A stretch of 64,000 bases of DNA from Phenylobacterium sp. (lineage in GTDB: Bacteria; Pseudomonadota; Alphaproteobacteria; Caulobacterales; Caulobacteraceae). Numbering within the stretch: position 1 is the stretch's first letter; each line of letters starts with the position of its first letter. The stretch lies in assembly GCF_004799515.1 (NCBI RefSeq), contig NZ_SSMX01000014.1:1-64000 (forward strand), given 5' to 3'. Below the pieces are notes generated by a model. That model worked only from the letters and a program-made list of their open reading frames with translations. It was not told the origin of the DNA and did not search any database. Shown here piece by piece: positions 37,215 through 46,801 of the stretch. Both the position numbers and the translations under genes were made by a program.

Positions 37215-38363
37215 ATGAAAGTCCCGATCGCCGTCATCGGCGCCGGTCTTGGCGGCCTGACCCTCGCCCGGATCCTGCATCTTCATGGGATCCGAGCCAC
37301 GGTCTACGAAGCCGAAGTCTCGGCCAGCGCCCGAACGCAGGGCGGCCTGCTCGACATCCACGACTACAACGGTCAGATCGCCCTGAAGGCGGCCGGGCTC
37401 TTCGACACCTTCCTTGGTCTCGTCCGCCCCGGCGAAGACGCCACCCGGGTCGTCGACAAGGACGGCGAGGTCCTGTTCGACCACCCCGGCAGCCCCGCGA
37501 GCAGCCGTCCCGAAGTCGACCGGGGCGAGCTGCGGCAGATGCTGATCGACTCGCTTCCTCCGAAAACGATCAGATGGGGCCATAGGGTGACGTCCGTCGC
37601 CGCGCGTGGCGACGGACAACACGAGGTCACCTTCGCCAATGGCGCAACGGTCACCTCGGGCCTGCTCGTGGGCGCCGATGGCGCCTGGTCGAAGGTGCGC
37701 CCGCTGCTCTCGGACGCGGCGCCCGCCTACACGGGCCTCTCGTTCGTCGAGACCTCGCTCTTCGATGGCGACACGCGCCACGGCGCCAGCGCAGACGCGA
37801 TCGGCGGCGGCACGCTCATGGCCGTGGCTCCGGGCAAAGGCATCCTGGCGCACCGCTATGCCGACGGGACGCTGCATACCTACGCCGCCTTGAAGAAGCC
37901 GGAAGACTGGTTCGACGCCATCGGCTTCAGCGATGCGAGGGCCGCCCTGGCCCAGATCGCGGCGCAGTTCAAAGGCTGGGCGCCGCAGCTCACGGCCCTC
38001 ATCGCAGACGGCGACACCGATCCTATCCTTCGCCCCATCCATGCCCTGCCGGTCGGCCATGACTGGAAGCGTGCGTCCGGCCTGACCCTACTGGGGGACG
38101 CGGCGCATCTGATGTCGCCCTTCTCAGGCGAAGGCGCGAACCTCGCTCTCTATGACGGCGCGGAACTCGCCAAGGCGCTCATCGCTTCGCCCGACGACAT
38201 CGACGCCGCGCTCGCCGCCTATGAACGCGACCTCTTTCCCCGAAGCGCGGCCGTGGCCGAGGAGACCGCCCAGAACCTGGCGCTGTTCTTCGGCGACGCC
38301 GCGCCGCACAGTGTGGCCGCCCTATTCAGCCAATATCTCAGGGACGGCGAGACCGACGCGTAA
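37215..38363 (+). CDS. FAD-dependent monooxygenase, TetX-like
   Basis: A 382-residue class A flavoprotein monooxygenase. The dinucleotide motif GAGLGG is at residues 9-14, [12 protein letters not shown] (about 44-55) matches the GGxLDxHxxxGQ element characteristic of the TetX group, [10 protein letters not shown] holds the conserved Arg, and the second FAD motif is [21 protein letters not shown] (about 293-313). TetX enzymes hydroxylate tetracyclines with NADPH and O2; related proteins act on other aromatics, so tetracycline inactivation is not established. Codon use (more CGA, GAA, CTT) is looser than in neighbours, a possible sign of acquisition. No TetR-type regulator is adjacent. Confidence 0.82.
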   Translation: MKVPIAVIGAGLGGLTLARILHLHGIRATVYEAEVSASARTQGGLLDIHDYNGQIALKAAGLFDTFLGLVRPGEDATRVVDKDGEVLFDHPGSPASSRPEVDRGELRQMLIDSLPPKTIRWGHRVTSVAARGDGQHEVTFANGATVTSGLLVGADGAWSKVRPLLSDAAPAYTGLSFVETSLFDGDTRHGASADAIGGGTLMAVAPGKGILAHRYADGTLHTYAALKKPEDWFDAIGFSDARAALAQIAAQFKGWAPQLTALIADGDTDPILRPIHALPVGHDWKRASGLTLLGDAAHLMSPFSGEGANLALYDGAELAKALIASPDDIDAALAAYERDLFPRSAAVAEETAQNLALFFGDAAPHSVAALFSQYLRDGETDA

Positions 38364-38425
38364 CTCCGTCCGCTCCGTCGGCGTTCGGCAGATGGCTGAC
38401 GCCGCCAAGTCCCTGAGCGCGCGCC

Positions 38426-39274
38426 CTAGGCCGACCGCGCCGCCAGCCAGGCGTCCGCCAAGCGTAGGAAGCCGGCCACGTCCACCGTCTCGGCGCGGGC
38501 CTGCGGATCGAGGCCGGCGGCTTCGATCAGGGCCTCGCCGCCCAGCGCCTTCAGGCTGGCGCGCAGCATCTTGCGGCGCTGGCCGAAGGCGGCGGCGGTG
38601 ATCTTCTGCAGGGCGTCGAGGCGGGCGGGCGAGGGGCGCTCGGCCAGCGGGGTCAGGCGGACCACCGCGGACTCCACCTTGGGCGGCGGGGTGAAGGCGC
38701 GGGCCGGGACGTCCATGACGATGGCGGCGTGGCTGGTGGCCTGGGCGATCACCGCCAGGCGGCCGTAGGCGTCGCCGTCCACCGGCGCCACCACGCGCTG
38801 GGCGACCTCCTTCTGGAACATGAGCGTCATGGAAGCCGGCCGCCAGGGCCCGGTGAGCCATTTGATCAGCAGCGCGGTGCCGACATTGTAGGGCAGGTTG
38901 GAGACCACGTGGCCTGGCTGGCCGCCGGTCAGAGCGGCCTCGTCGGCGTCCAGGGCGTCGGCGACCTCCAGGGTGAGCGCGCCGGGCGCGGCGGCGGCCA
39001 GGTCTTCCAGCAACGGCCCAAAGCGCGGGTCCTTCTCCACGGCGATGACCTGGGCGCCGGTCTCCAGCAGGGCTCGGGTCAGGCCGCCGGGGCCGGGACC
39101 CACCTCGATCACCCGGTCGCCGGCGCCGACCTCCGCCAGGCGGGCGATCTTGCGGGTGATGTTGAGGTCGAGAAGGAAATGCTGGCCGAAGGCCTTCTTG
39201 GCCATCAGCCCGTGTTCCGCCAGCACGTCGCGCAGGGGCGGCAGGGTCTCGAGGCTCACCCGGCCCAAGCTCAC
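38426..39274 (-). CDS. rsmA: 16S rRNA dimethyladenosine transferase
   Basis: A 282-residue RsmA/KsgA methyltransferase. It shows AKKAFGQHFLLD (about 25-36), the SAM motif VIEVGPGPGGLTRALL (about 54-69), DALDAD and the catalytic SNLPYNVGTALLI (about 125-137). It dimethylates two adenines in helix 45 of 16S rRNA during late small-subunit assembly. It is the last gene of the lptF-lptG-lptD-surA-pdxA-rsmA operon and overlaps pdxA by four bases. Confidence 0.96.
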   Translation of the reverse strand: MSLGRVSLETLPPLRDVLAEHGLMAKKAFGQHFLLDLNITRKIARLAEVGAGDRVIEVGPGPGGLTRALLETGAQVIAVEKDPRFGPLLEDLAAAAPGALTLEVADALDADEAALTGGQPGHVVSNLPYNVGTALLIKWLTGPWRPASMTLMFQKEVAQRVVAPVDGDAYGRLAVIAQATSHAAIVMDVPARAFTPPPKVESAVVRLTPLAERPSPARLDALQKITAAAFGQRRKMLRASLKALGGEALIEAAGLDPQARAETVDVAGFLRLADAWLAARSA

Positions 39275-40329
39275 CCAGTACGGGCCCGTCTCGCCGGAGC
39301 AGCGGCGGCGCGGGCCTGGGCTAGTTGGTCGGCGAGGCGGATGGCGGCGATCAGGCTGTCGGGCCGCGCCAGGCCGCGCCCGGCGATGTCGAAGGCGGTG
39401 CCGTGGTCCGGCGAAGTCCGCACGATCGGCAGGCCCAGCGTCACGTTCACCCCGCCCCAGAAGTCCAGCATCTTCACCGGGATCAGCGCCTGGTCGTGGT
39501 AGAGGCAGATGGCGGCGTCGTAGTGGGCGCGCATCGCCTGTGGGAACAGGCTGTCGGCGGGATGCGGGCCGCTGACCTCGATCCCCCGGTCGGCCAGGAT
39601 GCGCACGGCCGGACGGACGATCTCGATCTCCTCGCGCCCGATGCCGCCGTCCTCGCCGGCGTGCGGGTTCAAGGCCGCGACCGCCAGCCGAGGCTGCTCG
39701 ATCCCGAAGTCGCGGCGCAGGGCCTGGGCGGTCACCAGGCCGGTGTTGACGATGGCCTCAATGCTGATCAGGCCCGGAACCTTGGTCAGCGGCGCATGCA
39801 CGGTGACCAGGGCCACGCGCAGGTCCTGGGCGGTCAGCATCATGACCGGCCCGCGGGCGCCCTCGAAATTCTCGCTCGCGGTGAGCTCGCCCAGGAACTC
39901 GGTGTGGCCGGGGAACTTGAAGCCGGCCTGGTAGAGCGGCGCCTTGGCGATGGGGGCGGTGACGACGCCGCTAACGGCGCCGGACAGCGCCAAGCCCACG
40001 GCGGTCTCGATCCACTGGATGATCGCCGGCGCCGCGGCGGCGGACGGCTGGCCAGCCACCACCGGGCTCCGCAGCGGCAGGTCGAGGACGGGCAGGGCGT
40101 CGCGAAACGCTTCGACCGCCTCGCTAGGGGCCACCACCGATTTGAGGATCGAGCCGCCGCCGCCGGAAGCCGAGGCCAGCGCCTGGCGGTCGCCGATCAC
40201 CACGAAGGCCGGGCCGAAGTCCCGCAGCGCCGCCCAGGCCTTGACGACGATCTCCGGGCCGACGCCGGCCGGATCGCCCAGGGTGAGGGCTAGGGGCGCG
40301 GCCGTTGGCCTGTTCTGGGGCCCGGCCAC
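39271..40329 (-). CDS. pdxA: 4-hydroxythreonine-4-phosphate dehydrogenase
   Basis: A 352-residue PdxA. It shows LTLGDPAGVGPEI at the N terminus, VTAPIAKAPLYQAGFKFPGHTEFLGEL (about 130-156), the metal-binding His residues in the VTVHAPLTKVP and LNPHAGEDGGIGREE segments, and HDQALIPVKMLDFWGGVNVTLGLPIVRTSPDHGTAFDIAG. It oxidises 4-phosphohydroxy-L-threonine in the pyridoxal phosphate pathway. Its place between surA and rsmA is the classical order; the gap to surA is seven bases. Confidence 0.96.
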   Translation of the reverse strand: MAGPQNRPTAAPLALTLGDPAGVGPEIVVKAWAALRDFGPAFVVIGDRQALASASGGGGSILKSVVAPSEAVEAFRDALPVLDLPLRSPVVAGQPSAAAAPAIIQWIETAVGLALSGAVSGVVTAPIAKAPLYQAGFKFPGHTEFLGELTASENFEGARGPVMMLTAQDLRVALVTVHAPLTKVPGLISIEAIVNTGLVTAQALRRDFGIEQPRLAVAALNPHAGEDGGIGREEIEIVRPAVRILADRGIEVSGPHPADSLFPQAMRAHYDAAICLYHDQALIPVKMLDFWGGVNVTLGLPIVRTSPDHGTAFDIAGRGLARPDSLIAAIRLADQLAQARAAAAPARRARTG

Positions 40330-40336
40330 GCCGCCG

Positions 40337-41761
40337 TCACCGGTATTCGAGGGTCGCGGAGTTGCGCAGGTCGCGCATGTAGCGCCGCGAGATCATGCTG
40401 AGCTGCTCGCCGGTCAGCCGGCTCTCGATCTGATCGTGGTCGATCTGGGCCGCGCCCGCCGCGCGCTTGCCACACACGGCCAGGACGTGCAGGCCGACCT
40501 TGGTGCGGATCGGCTGGGACAGCTGGCCTGGCTGCAGGGTCTTGGCGGCCTCGGCGAATTCCGGCAGCAGGTCGCCGGTCTCGGCCTCGCCCAGGTCGCC
40601 GGCCACGACGCCCGGGGTCTTGGCGACCGTGGCTTCCAGGGTCTTGCAGTCCTTGATTTCGCTGCGGACGGTTTCCAGCTTGGCCCTGGCGGCGTCGAAA
40701 TCGGCCTGGGACGCGTCGGCGGGCAGGGCGATGGCGGCCTGCTTCAGGTTGACCAGGGTCTGGCCGGAGCCGGCGCGCTTGTCGCGCAGGTAGATGATGT
40801 AGATGCCGTCCTTGACCCGGATCGGCTGGGACAGCTGGCCGGGGCGCAGTTGCTCGAGGGCGGCGTCCACTTCCGCCGGCATGTCGGCGGGGCTCACCCA
40901 GCCCGCGTCGCCGCCGGCCGCGGCGGTGGACGAGGAGGAGAACTGCCGCGCCACGGCGGCGAAGGGCGCGCCCTGCTGGATCTGGGCCACGAGCTGGGCG
41001 GCGCCCTTGGTGGCCGTCTCCATCCCGCCGGCGCGGCTGGCGTCGATGAACACCTCGCTGATGTCGTACTGCGGCTTGGACGCGTCGGCGATCAGGCGCG
41101 CCTGGGTGGCCTTGATCTGGTCCTCGCCGATGCGCAGGCGACTGCCATAGCGGCCGCGGATCCAGCGCTGCCAACTCATCTGGGCGCGGATCTGCTCGAA
41201 CAGGGTGTCCTGGGCGATGCCCTGGGTCTTCAGCGCGGCCAGGAAGCCGTCGGTGTTCATCTTGTTCTGCTGCGCCATGGACGCGAGTTCGTCCTGAACC
41301 TCGTCGTCGCTGGCGATGATGGTCATCTTCTGGTCCTTCTGGACCCGCTTCAGCTCCTGGATCTGAAGCCGCTCGTCGACCAGGGAGACCAGGGCCTGCT
41401 GCTGGAATTCCGGCAGGTTCTCCTGGGTGGGCTGCACGCCGGTGGTGGCGATCAAGAGGCGCATGCGCTGCGCCAGATCGTAGGTGGTGATGATCTCGTC
41501 GTTGACCATCGCGGCGATCGATTCCGACATCGGACGCATCGGCGTGTAGGTCGGCGGCGGCGCTGTCGAGCGGTCGGTGGTGGGCGCCGTGGAGGCGGGC
41601 GTCACCACCGGCGGCGGCGCGCCGACCTCGCCGCGCAGGGCCTGGGCCTGCACGCCGGCGGGCACAGCCAGGGCGAGGAGGGCGGCGCCCATAGCGGCGC
41701 CTACCCCCGACGCGGCCCCGGAGCTGGCGACCTTACGCACGCGAATCATGGATGAACTCAT
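40337..41761 (-). CDS. surA: Periplasmic chaperone / peptidyl-prolyl isomerase SurA
   Basis: A 474-residue protein with a signal peptide (about 1-40), a Pro/Thr-rich spacer, the SurA N-terminal chaperone domain (from about residue 80, AAMVNDEIITTYDLAQRM) and one clear parvulin domain (about 240-335, FSSSSTAAAGGDAGWVSPADM...GIYIIYLRDKR). A second, diverged parvulin-like segment ends the protein (GQLSQPIRTKVGLHVLAVCGK). It escorts outer-membrane proteins, including LptD encoded just upstream, across the periplasm. The start may be the ATG at 41749 (MIRVRKV) instead. Confidence 0.93.
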   Translation of the reverse strand: MSSSMIRVRKVASSGAASGVGAAMGAALLALAVPAGVQAQALRGEVGAPPPVVTPASTAPTTDRSTAPPPTYTPMRPMSESIAAMVNDEIITTYDLAQRMRLLIATTGVQPTQENLPEFQQQALVSLVDERLQIQELKRVQKDQKMTIIASDDEVQDELASMAQQNKMNTDGFLAALKTQGIAQDTLFEQIRAQMSWQRWIRGRYGSRLRIGEDQIKATQARLIADASKPQYDISEVFIDASRAGGMETATKGAAQLVAQIQQGAPFAAVARQFSSSSTAAAGGDAGWVSPADMPAEVDAALEQLRPGQLSQPIRVKDGIYIIYLRDKRAGSGQTLVNLKQAAIALPADASQADFDAARAKLETVRSEIKDCKTLEATVAKTPGVVAGDLGEAETGDLLPEFAEAAKTLQPGQLSQPIRTKVGLHVLAVCGKRAAGAAQIDHDQIESRLTGEQLSMISRRYMRDLRNSATLEYR

Positions 41762-41791
41762 TCCCTCGTCCGGCCGCGTACAGCCGTATCC

Positions 41792-44326
41792 TTATCTGCC
41801 ATAAAATGGTGCGCCCAATGTGGCGAGCGTTAGGCGCAGGGACAGCGCATCGGTGGTGCCCAGGCGGCCCGCGATGATGTCCTCGTGCCGATAATACACG
41901 TCCACACGGATACAGTCGTCCTTGTAGAACACGCCGACGTCCCGGATCACCCAGGCATCTTGTATCAGGTCGCGGTTACCGTAGGTCGACAGCCCCCAGT
42001 GCTGGGTGAGGTTCAGGTCGCCGCCGAACTCCACGTTCTTGATTGGCGTGCCGTCGATGCCCTCGTCGTCGGTGAGGTAGCTGACAAAGCCGGTGCCCCA
42101 CTTGAAGTTGACGCTCGCGCCCGCCTCCAGGCGGTGGATCTTGTAGGTCTCGCCGTCGATGCGGGCGCGGCCGAAGAAGGACAGGCCTTTAATCGGCGCG
42201 GCGTCGCCGGCGACGATCCAGTCCGAGGCGGTGTCGTTGAGGCCTGAACCCTGCGGGAAGACGTTGTTCGGCTCGGCGCGGAAGCTGCGGCCGATCAGGA
42301 AGCTGGCCCGCCGACCGTCGTCCCACAGCACCGACACCCGGCCGGCGAGGTTCAGGCGGTCCCCGTCCTCGTAGAGGTCGTAGCCGGGGAACTTGTCGGC
42401 CTGGAACAGGGTGGTTTCGTCGAACTCGAAGGCGACCGAGTCCTCGTTGAAGTAGATCGGCAAGCCGGTCGTCGCATTCTTGCCGATTACGATCTGGTCG
42501 GCCTTGGGCGACAGCGCGATCTGGGTCAGGGGCTCCAGGACCACGGTGGCGTCGCCGATGCGCCGATAGATCGGATAGGAGAAGTCGGCGCCGGCGACGC
42601 CCACCAGCCGGGATTCAGTCTTGTTGAAAGTCGCCAGGCTGGTGGGGGTGGCCTGACCGAGCTGAACCAGGATGTCGCTGATGTCGTAGTCATCGGCCCG
42701 GATATTGATGAAGGGGCTGACGCGGAAGCCGCTCTCGGAGGTGAAGACGCGATTCCAGTCGGCGCCCGCCGAGATGCGGGTCGAATTCATCCCAGGCGCT
42801 TCCTCGGTGAGGACGTCCGGCGACTGGTCACGGGTCAGGGTGACCTCGCTGGCGGTGAAGCGCAGCCGCCCGCCGAAGATGTCGTTGGGGTCCTCGTAGT
42901 GGCCGTCGATGATCGGGGCGACCACCGGGAAGGTGCGGTTATTGTCGCCGACCCGGATGCCCTGGATGTCGAAGGCGGCGATGGAGAAGTAGGAATTGGC
43001 GTCCTGGCGGTCAGCGTAAACCTGACTGATCAGCCGGTGGTCGTCGGCGACATAGGGGCCGCGCGCCTCATAGACCCGGCCTATGTCGTACTTGTCGAAC
43101 AGCAGGGTGTCGGAGACCCGCTCGGCGGTGAAGCCGGCCACCCAATCGTCGGTGATCTGGAAAGCGCCGCGGGCTAGGATGAAGCTGCGGAAGGTGTCGT
43201 CTCCGAAACGGACGCCGTCGGACGTCAGGTCGTAGTCGTGGGTGAAGCCCGCCCGCACGTCCACGACGCCGTTATCGAACGCCTCCCGGAAGCGCATGCT
43301 GATGAACGGGTTGGCGTTGGAGTTGAACTGCGGGCTGACGGTCAGATCCGCCGAGGGGCTGAAGACGAACAGATAGGGCTGCTGGTAGGTGAAGCCGCGG
43401 CGCTTGTTGTAGCCGATGGTGGGCGCCAGCAGGCCGGACTCCCGGTCGGCCGACGGGTCGGCGTGCCAGAACACCGGCAGGTAGAGGATCGGGATCCCCA
43501 GCACGTGCACCTTGGCGTGCCGGTAGTAGATGATGTGATGGATCTCGTCGCGGACGATGCGGTCGGCGCTGATCGACCAGGTCGGGTCCTTCGGGGTCTC
43601 GCCGATGCATATGGCGCAGGGCGTGTAGATCGCCCGGTTCAGCTCCTGCAGGTCCTCCGAGCGCCGCACGGCGGTGTCCGAGGAGATCTTCACCTCCTGG
43701 TTGGAGTGCAGGTCCTTCATCTGGGTCGAGAAGGCGATGGCCACCGCGGCCTGCATCTTGTCGTCGATGGTCATCTGGTCGGCGTATTCGACCGTGCCGT
43801 CGTCCTTGATGATCTGCACGTGGCCGTAGGCGCGGATGACGCCCTGGGCGGGGGCGTTCTTGTCGTGGGTGCGCTGCTCCCCCGCCGGCGCGGGCGGCGC
43901 CTCCTGATAGACCAGGCGGTCGGCGCGCAGGGTCTGGTCCTGGTAGCGCACCTCGACGTGGCCTTCGGCGGTGGTGATGCCGTTCTTGTCGTCGCGGGTG
44001 AGCTCGTCGGCCTCCAGATAGAGCTCGCCCTGCTTCAGGCCGTCGGTATGGACCGGGGCCTGAGCCTTGCTTGCCCCGGCCTGCTTCGCGCCGGTCAGGT
44101 TGTTGAGCAGCTGGCCGCGCTCATCGTGGCCCAGCGGGCTCTGGAAGGTCGGCTGTGCGTTCGGCTGCGTCGTCGGCTGGTCCTGCTGGGCGAAGGCCAG
44201 CGCCGGCCACGCGGCGGCCAGCGCCACGCCCATCATCAGGGCGCGTTTCAGGGCTTTCGCCGAGACGCCCCCAAGGGAGGCGCAAACAAGGACGGCAGCG
44301 GGCAGCGCGCGCCGACGCGGAGTCAT
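41792..44326 (-). CDS. lptD: LPS-assembly outer-membrane protein LptD
   Basis: An 844-residue protein with a signal peptide, a Gln/Thr-rich spacer, an OstA/LptA-like beta-jellyroll (about 85-220, GELYLEADELTRDDKNGITTAEGHVEVRY) and a large C-terminal barrel (OstA_C), including the typical VHVLGIPILYLPVFWHADPS strand. Cys residues near YTPCAICIGE and DDCIRVD may form disulfides. With LptE it inserts LPS in the outer leaflet. The ATG at 44326 (MTPRRRALP) is preferred over 44380 by a nearer purine-rich site, but the choice is uncertain. It follows lptG. Confidence 0.92.
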   Translation of the reverse strand: MTPRRRALPAAVLVCASLGGVSAKALKRALMMGVALAAAWPALAFAQQDQPTTQPNAQPTFQSPLGHDERGQLLNNLTGAKQAGASKAQAPVHTDGLKQGELYLEADELTRDDKNGITTAEGHVEVRYQDQTLRADRLVYQEAPPAPAGEQRTHDKNAPAQGVIRAYGHVQIIKDDGTVEYADQMTIDDKMQAAVAIAFSTQMKDLHSNQEVKISSDTAVRRSEDLQELNRAIYTPCAICIGETPKDPTWSISADRIVRDEIHHIIYYRHAKVHVLGIPILYLPVFWHADPSADRESGLLAPTIGYNKRRGFTYQQPYLFVFSPSADLTVSPQFNSNANPFISMRFREAFDNGVVDVRAGFTHDYDLTSDGVRFGDDTFRSFILARGAFQITDDWVAGFTAERVSDTLLFDKYDIGRVYEARGPYVADDHRLISQVYADRQDANSYFSIAAFDIQGIRVGDNNRTFPVVAPIIDGHYEDPNDIFGGRLRFTASEVTLTRDQSPDVLTEEAPGMNSTRISAGADWNRVFTSESGFRVSPFINIRADDYDISDILVQLGQATPTSLATFNKTESRLVGVAGADFSYPIYRRIGDATVVLEPLTQIALSPKADQIVIGKNATTGLPIYFNEDSVAFEFDETTLFQADKFPGYDLYEDGDRLNLAGRVSVLWDDGRRASFLIGRSFRAEPNNVFPQGSGLNDTASDWIVAGDAAPIKGLSFFGRARIDGETYKIHRLEAGASVNFKWGTGFVSYLTDDEGIDGTPIKNVEFGGDLNLTQHWGLSTYGNRDLIQDAWVIRDVGVFYKDDCIRVDVYYRHEDIIAGRLGTTDALSLRLTLATLGAPFYGR

Positions 44327-44389
44327 CTTGGCTTTCCGATCCCTATCGCGACGCGCCTCACCGCCTGCATAGCCCCGCATGCTGAGGAT

Positions 44390-45490
44390 TCAACCGTCTT
44401 CGGTGTAGCAGAGCAGGGTAAGGCCAGACAGCAGCGCCACCACCGCCGGCGCCCAGGCCGCCGCGAAGGTCGGAATGATGCTGGCCTTGCCGAGCGCGCC
44501 CGAGAACTGGTTCAAGAAGTAGACGATGAAGCCCAGCGCCATACCCGCGCCCACTAGGCTGGCGAGGCCGCCCAGGCGCACCAGCCGCAGCGAGAAGGCC
44601 GCTGCGAGAATCGCCATGGCGGCGAACATCAGCGGCGTGGCCAGCAACTGCTGGAAGCGCAACCGGTAGCCGGCGGCGGAGAAGCCGGACTGTTCCGTCT
44701 GTTCGATCGCCTGCGGCAGGCGCCAGAAGGTGATGGTGTCCGGCGCGGCCAGGCTTTCGAGGGCGGATTCCGAATCCAGGGTCGAGCGGATCGTCAGGCT
44801 GTCCGACTGCACCGAACTCTCGCCGGCTGTGGCCTCGCGCACGTCGGTGAGCTGCCAGAATCCCGGACGCATCACCGCCTCGGCGGCCTCCAGCCGGCGT
44901 TTGAACTCCGGCTGGCCGGTGGGGGTCTTCTGGTAGATGAACATCGAGACCCCGCGCAGGCGCACCTCGCCGTTCACGGTCACCCGCGACTTGGCGTGGA
45001 TCACCATCTGGGTGTGCTCGTCGCCTTGGCGCAGCCAGAGGTCCTTGGCCGGGGCGGCGCCCTGGGATTCGGACATGATCTTGGCGCGGTCGGCTTCAAA
45101 CCGGGCGTTGAGCGCCGCCGAGACCGGGTTGATCGCCACCACCGCCAATATCCCCGCGAGAAAGGCGGCGATGGCCGAGGGTGTGATGAACCGCCACGCC
45201 GAGATGCCGGCGGCGCGCATGGCCACCAGCTCGCTGCGGCGGTTCAGGCCCACATAGGCGAACATCACCCCGCTCAGGAAGACGAGGGGCAGCAGCAGTT
45301 GGATCACCGAGGGCGACTTCAGCAGCGTCAGGCCGAAGATGTCGGCCGCGCTGACGTCGGCGCGCACCGCCAACGAGCGCGACAGGTCGACGAACTGCAC
45401 GAGCAGGATCACCGAAGACAACAGCGCGAAGGCGCCGGCGACCCCGGTCAGGTTGCGGTAGAGCACATAGCGTTCGAGCCGACCGTTCAT
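44390..45490 (-). CDS. lptG: LPS export ABC transporter permease LptG
   Basis: A 366-residue LptF/G permease with two N-terminal and several C-terminal membrane helices around a periplasmic beta-jellyroll (about 130-265). The start MNGRLERYVLYRNLTGVAGAF and the RRSELVAMRAAGISAWRFI coupling helix (about 80-98) are typical. With LptF and LptB2 it pulls LPS from the inner membrane. It follows lptF by seven bases and precedes lptD. Confidence 0.94.
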   Translation of the reverse strand: MNGRLERYVLYRNLTGVAGAFALLSSVILLVQFVDLSRSLAVRADVSAADIFGLTLLKSPSVIQLLLPLVFLSGVMFAYVGLNRRSELVAMRAAGISAWRFITPSAIAAFLAGILAVVAINPVSAALNARFEADRAKIMSESQGAAPAKDLWLRQGDEHTQMVIHAKSRVTVNGEVRLRGVSMFIYQKTPTGQPEFKRRLEAAEAVMRPGFWQLTDVREATAGESSVQSDSLTIRSTLDSESALESLAAPDTITFWRLPQAIEQTEQSGFSAAGYRLRFQQLLATPLMFAAMAILAAAFSLRLVRLGGLASLVGAGMALGFIVYFLNQFSGALGKASIIPTFAAAWAPAVVALLSGLTLLCYTEDG

Positions 45491-45497
45491 CGCTGCC

Positions 45498-46634
45498 TCA
45501 CGCGGGCGCCGCCACGAGGCGTGTCGGCCTGCGGCGGATGTCGATGAAGCGGCTCACCCGCTGGCGGAAGATGGCGTGCAGGGCAAAGGCGGTGGCGCCG
45601 AGCGGGATCAGGTACTGCAACAGATTGACCGCGACGTTGGCCTCGCTGGCCGACTGGGCCACGAAGCCCAGGATTCGCACCAGCACCGCGACGCCGATGG
45701 TGGTGATGATCCGACGCGCGTAGCCCAGGCGCGAGAACCCGCCGCCGATGATCGCCGAGAGCGCCATGGCCATGAAGGCGATGTTGTAGAGCGGGGTCGC
45801 CAGCCGCGAATGCCCCTCGGCCAGCAGCTGCTTGCGGTTCTTCTTCTCCCAGGTCTGCTGCATGTCGGGGTGGAACAGCTCATGCAGCCAGCGGTCCGAC
45901 GGCTTGTAGTGGATCATCTCATCGGCGTTGCTGAGCTGGTTCAGCTCGTAGGGATATTCCTTGAAGGTCAGGACCTCCAGGACGCCCCGGGCCGAGAATT
46001 TCTGGGTCGAGCCGTTCTCCAGATACAGCACCGAGTTCCCGCGGTTCTTGGCGATGTGACCGGTGTTGGCCAGATAGCTGGTCGCCGTGCCGTCCTGCTT
46101 CAGCTCGTGGATGAACATGTTGTGCATGTCCCCCTTGTTGTCGATGCTTTGGGCGTAGACCGTCAGGCCCGGCGCGGGCTGGGTGAATTCGCCCTCGCGC
46201 ACCATGGTCGCGGCCATGTCGCCACGCACGTCCATCCACACCTGACGCAGGGCGCGGTAGGCCAGGGGCTGCACCCACAGGTTCATAACCAGGGCCAGGA
46301 AGGCGATGGTGGCCGCCAGCCGCATGGCCGGCGAGATCACCCGCCAACGGCTCATGCCGCCGGCGAAGCAGACGACGATCTCCTGCTCCGTGTGCAGCCG
46401 GTTCAGCGCCACCAGGGCAGCCACGAACACCGCGATCGGCAGGACGAGGTTGATCTGCTGCGGCATGGCCAGCAGGGTGACCTTCAGGAAGACGATGGCG
46501 CTCTGCTGCTGATTGACGATCAGGTCCAGGCCCGAAAGGCTTTCACCCAACAGGACAACACCGGTCAGCGCCAGAATCGCGAACACGGTCGGGCCCAAGA
46601 GCTGTCGGAGCAGGTAGCGGTCGATCAGGCGCAT
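45498..46634 (-). CDS. lptF: LPS export ABC transporter permease LptF
   Basis: A 378-residue LptF/G permease: MRLIDRYLLRQLLGPTVFAIL at the N terminus, coupling helix HTEQEIVVCFAGGMSRWRV (about 85-103), periplasmic jellyroll (about 140-255) and C-terminal helices with RLATPLYNIAFMAMALSAIIGG. It is the first gene of the envelope operon lptF-lptG-lptD-surA-pdxA-rsmA; the promoter should lie in the 167 bases shared with divergent pepA. Confidence 0.94.
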   Translation of the reverse strand: MRLIDRYLLRQLLGPTVFAILALTGVVLLGESLSGLDLIVNQQQSAIVFLKVTLLAMPQQINLVLPIAVFVAALVALNRLHTEQEIVVCFAGGMSRWRVISPAMRLAATIAFLALVMNLWVQPLAYRALRQVWMDVRGDMAATMVREGEFTQPAPGLTVYAQSIDNKGDMHNMFIHELKQDGTATSYLANTGHIAKNRGNSVLYLENGSTQKFSARGVLEVLTFKEYPYELNQLSNADEMIHYKPSDRWLHELFHPDMQQTWEKKNRKQLLAEGHSRLATPLYNIAFMAMALSAIIGGGFSRLGYARRIITTIGVAVLVRILGFVAQSASEANVAVNLLQYLIPLGATAFALHAIFRQRVSRFIDIRRRPTRLVAAPA

Positions 46635-46801
46635 GGCTAAAAAATCGGGATTCGCTCGGAGATTTTGCCGCGCCCCCGCCGCGGAGGTGATCTAAACCAT
46701 GCGTCGCCCAGTCAGACAACCGCCGCTCAGTTCTCGCCGAGCTTGTCGGACGCGGGTGTAGCCTTTTGGCATCCACGGCCCACCACGCACAGAGAGATTG
46801 A

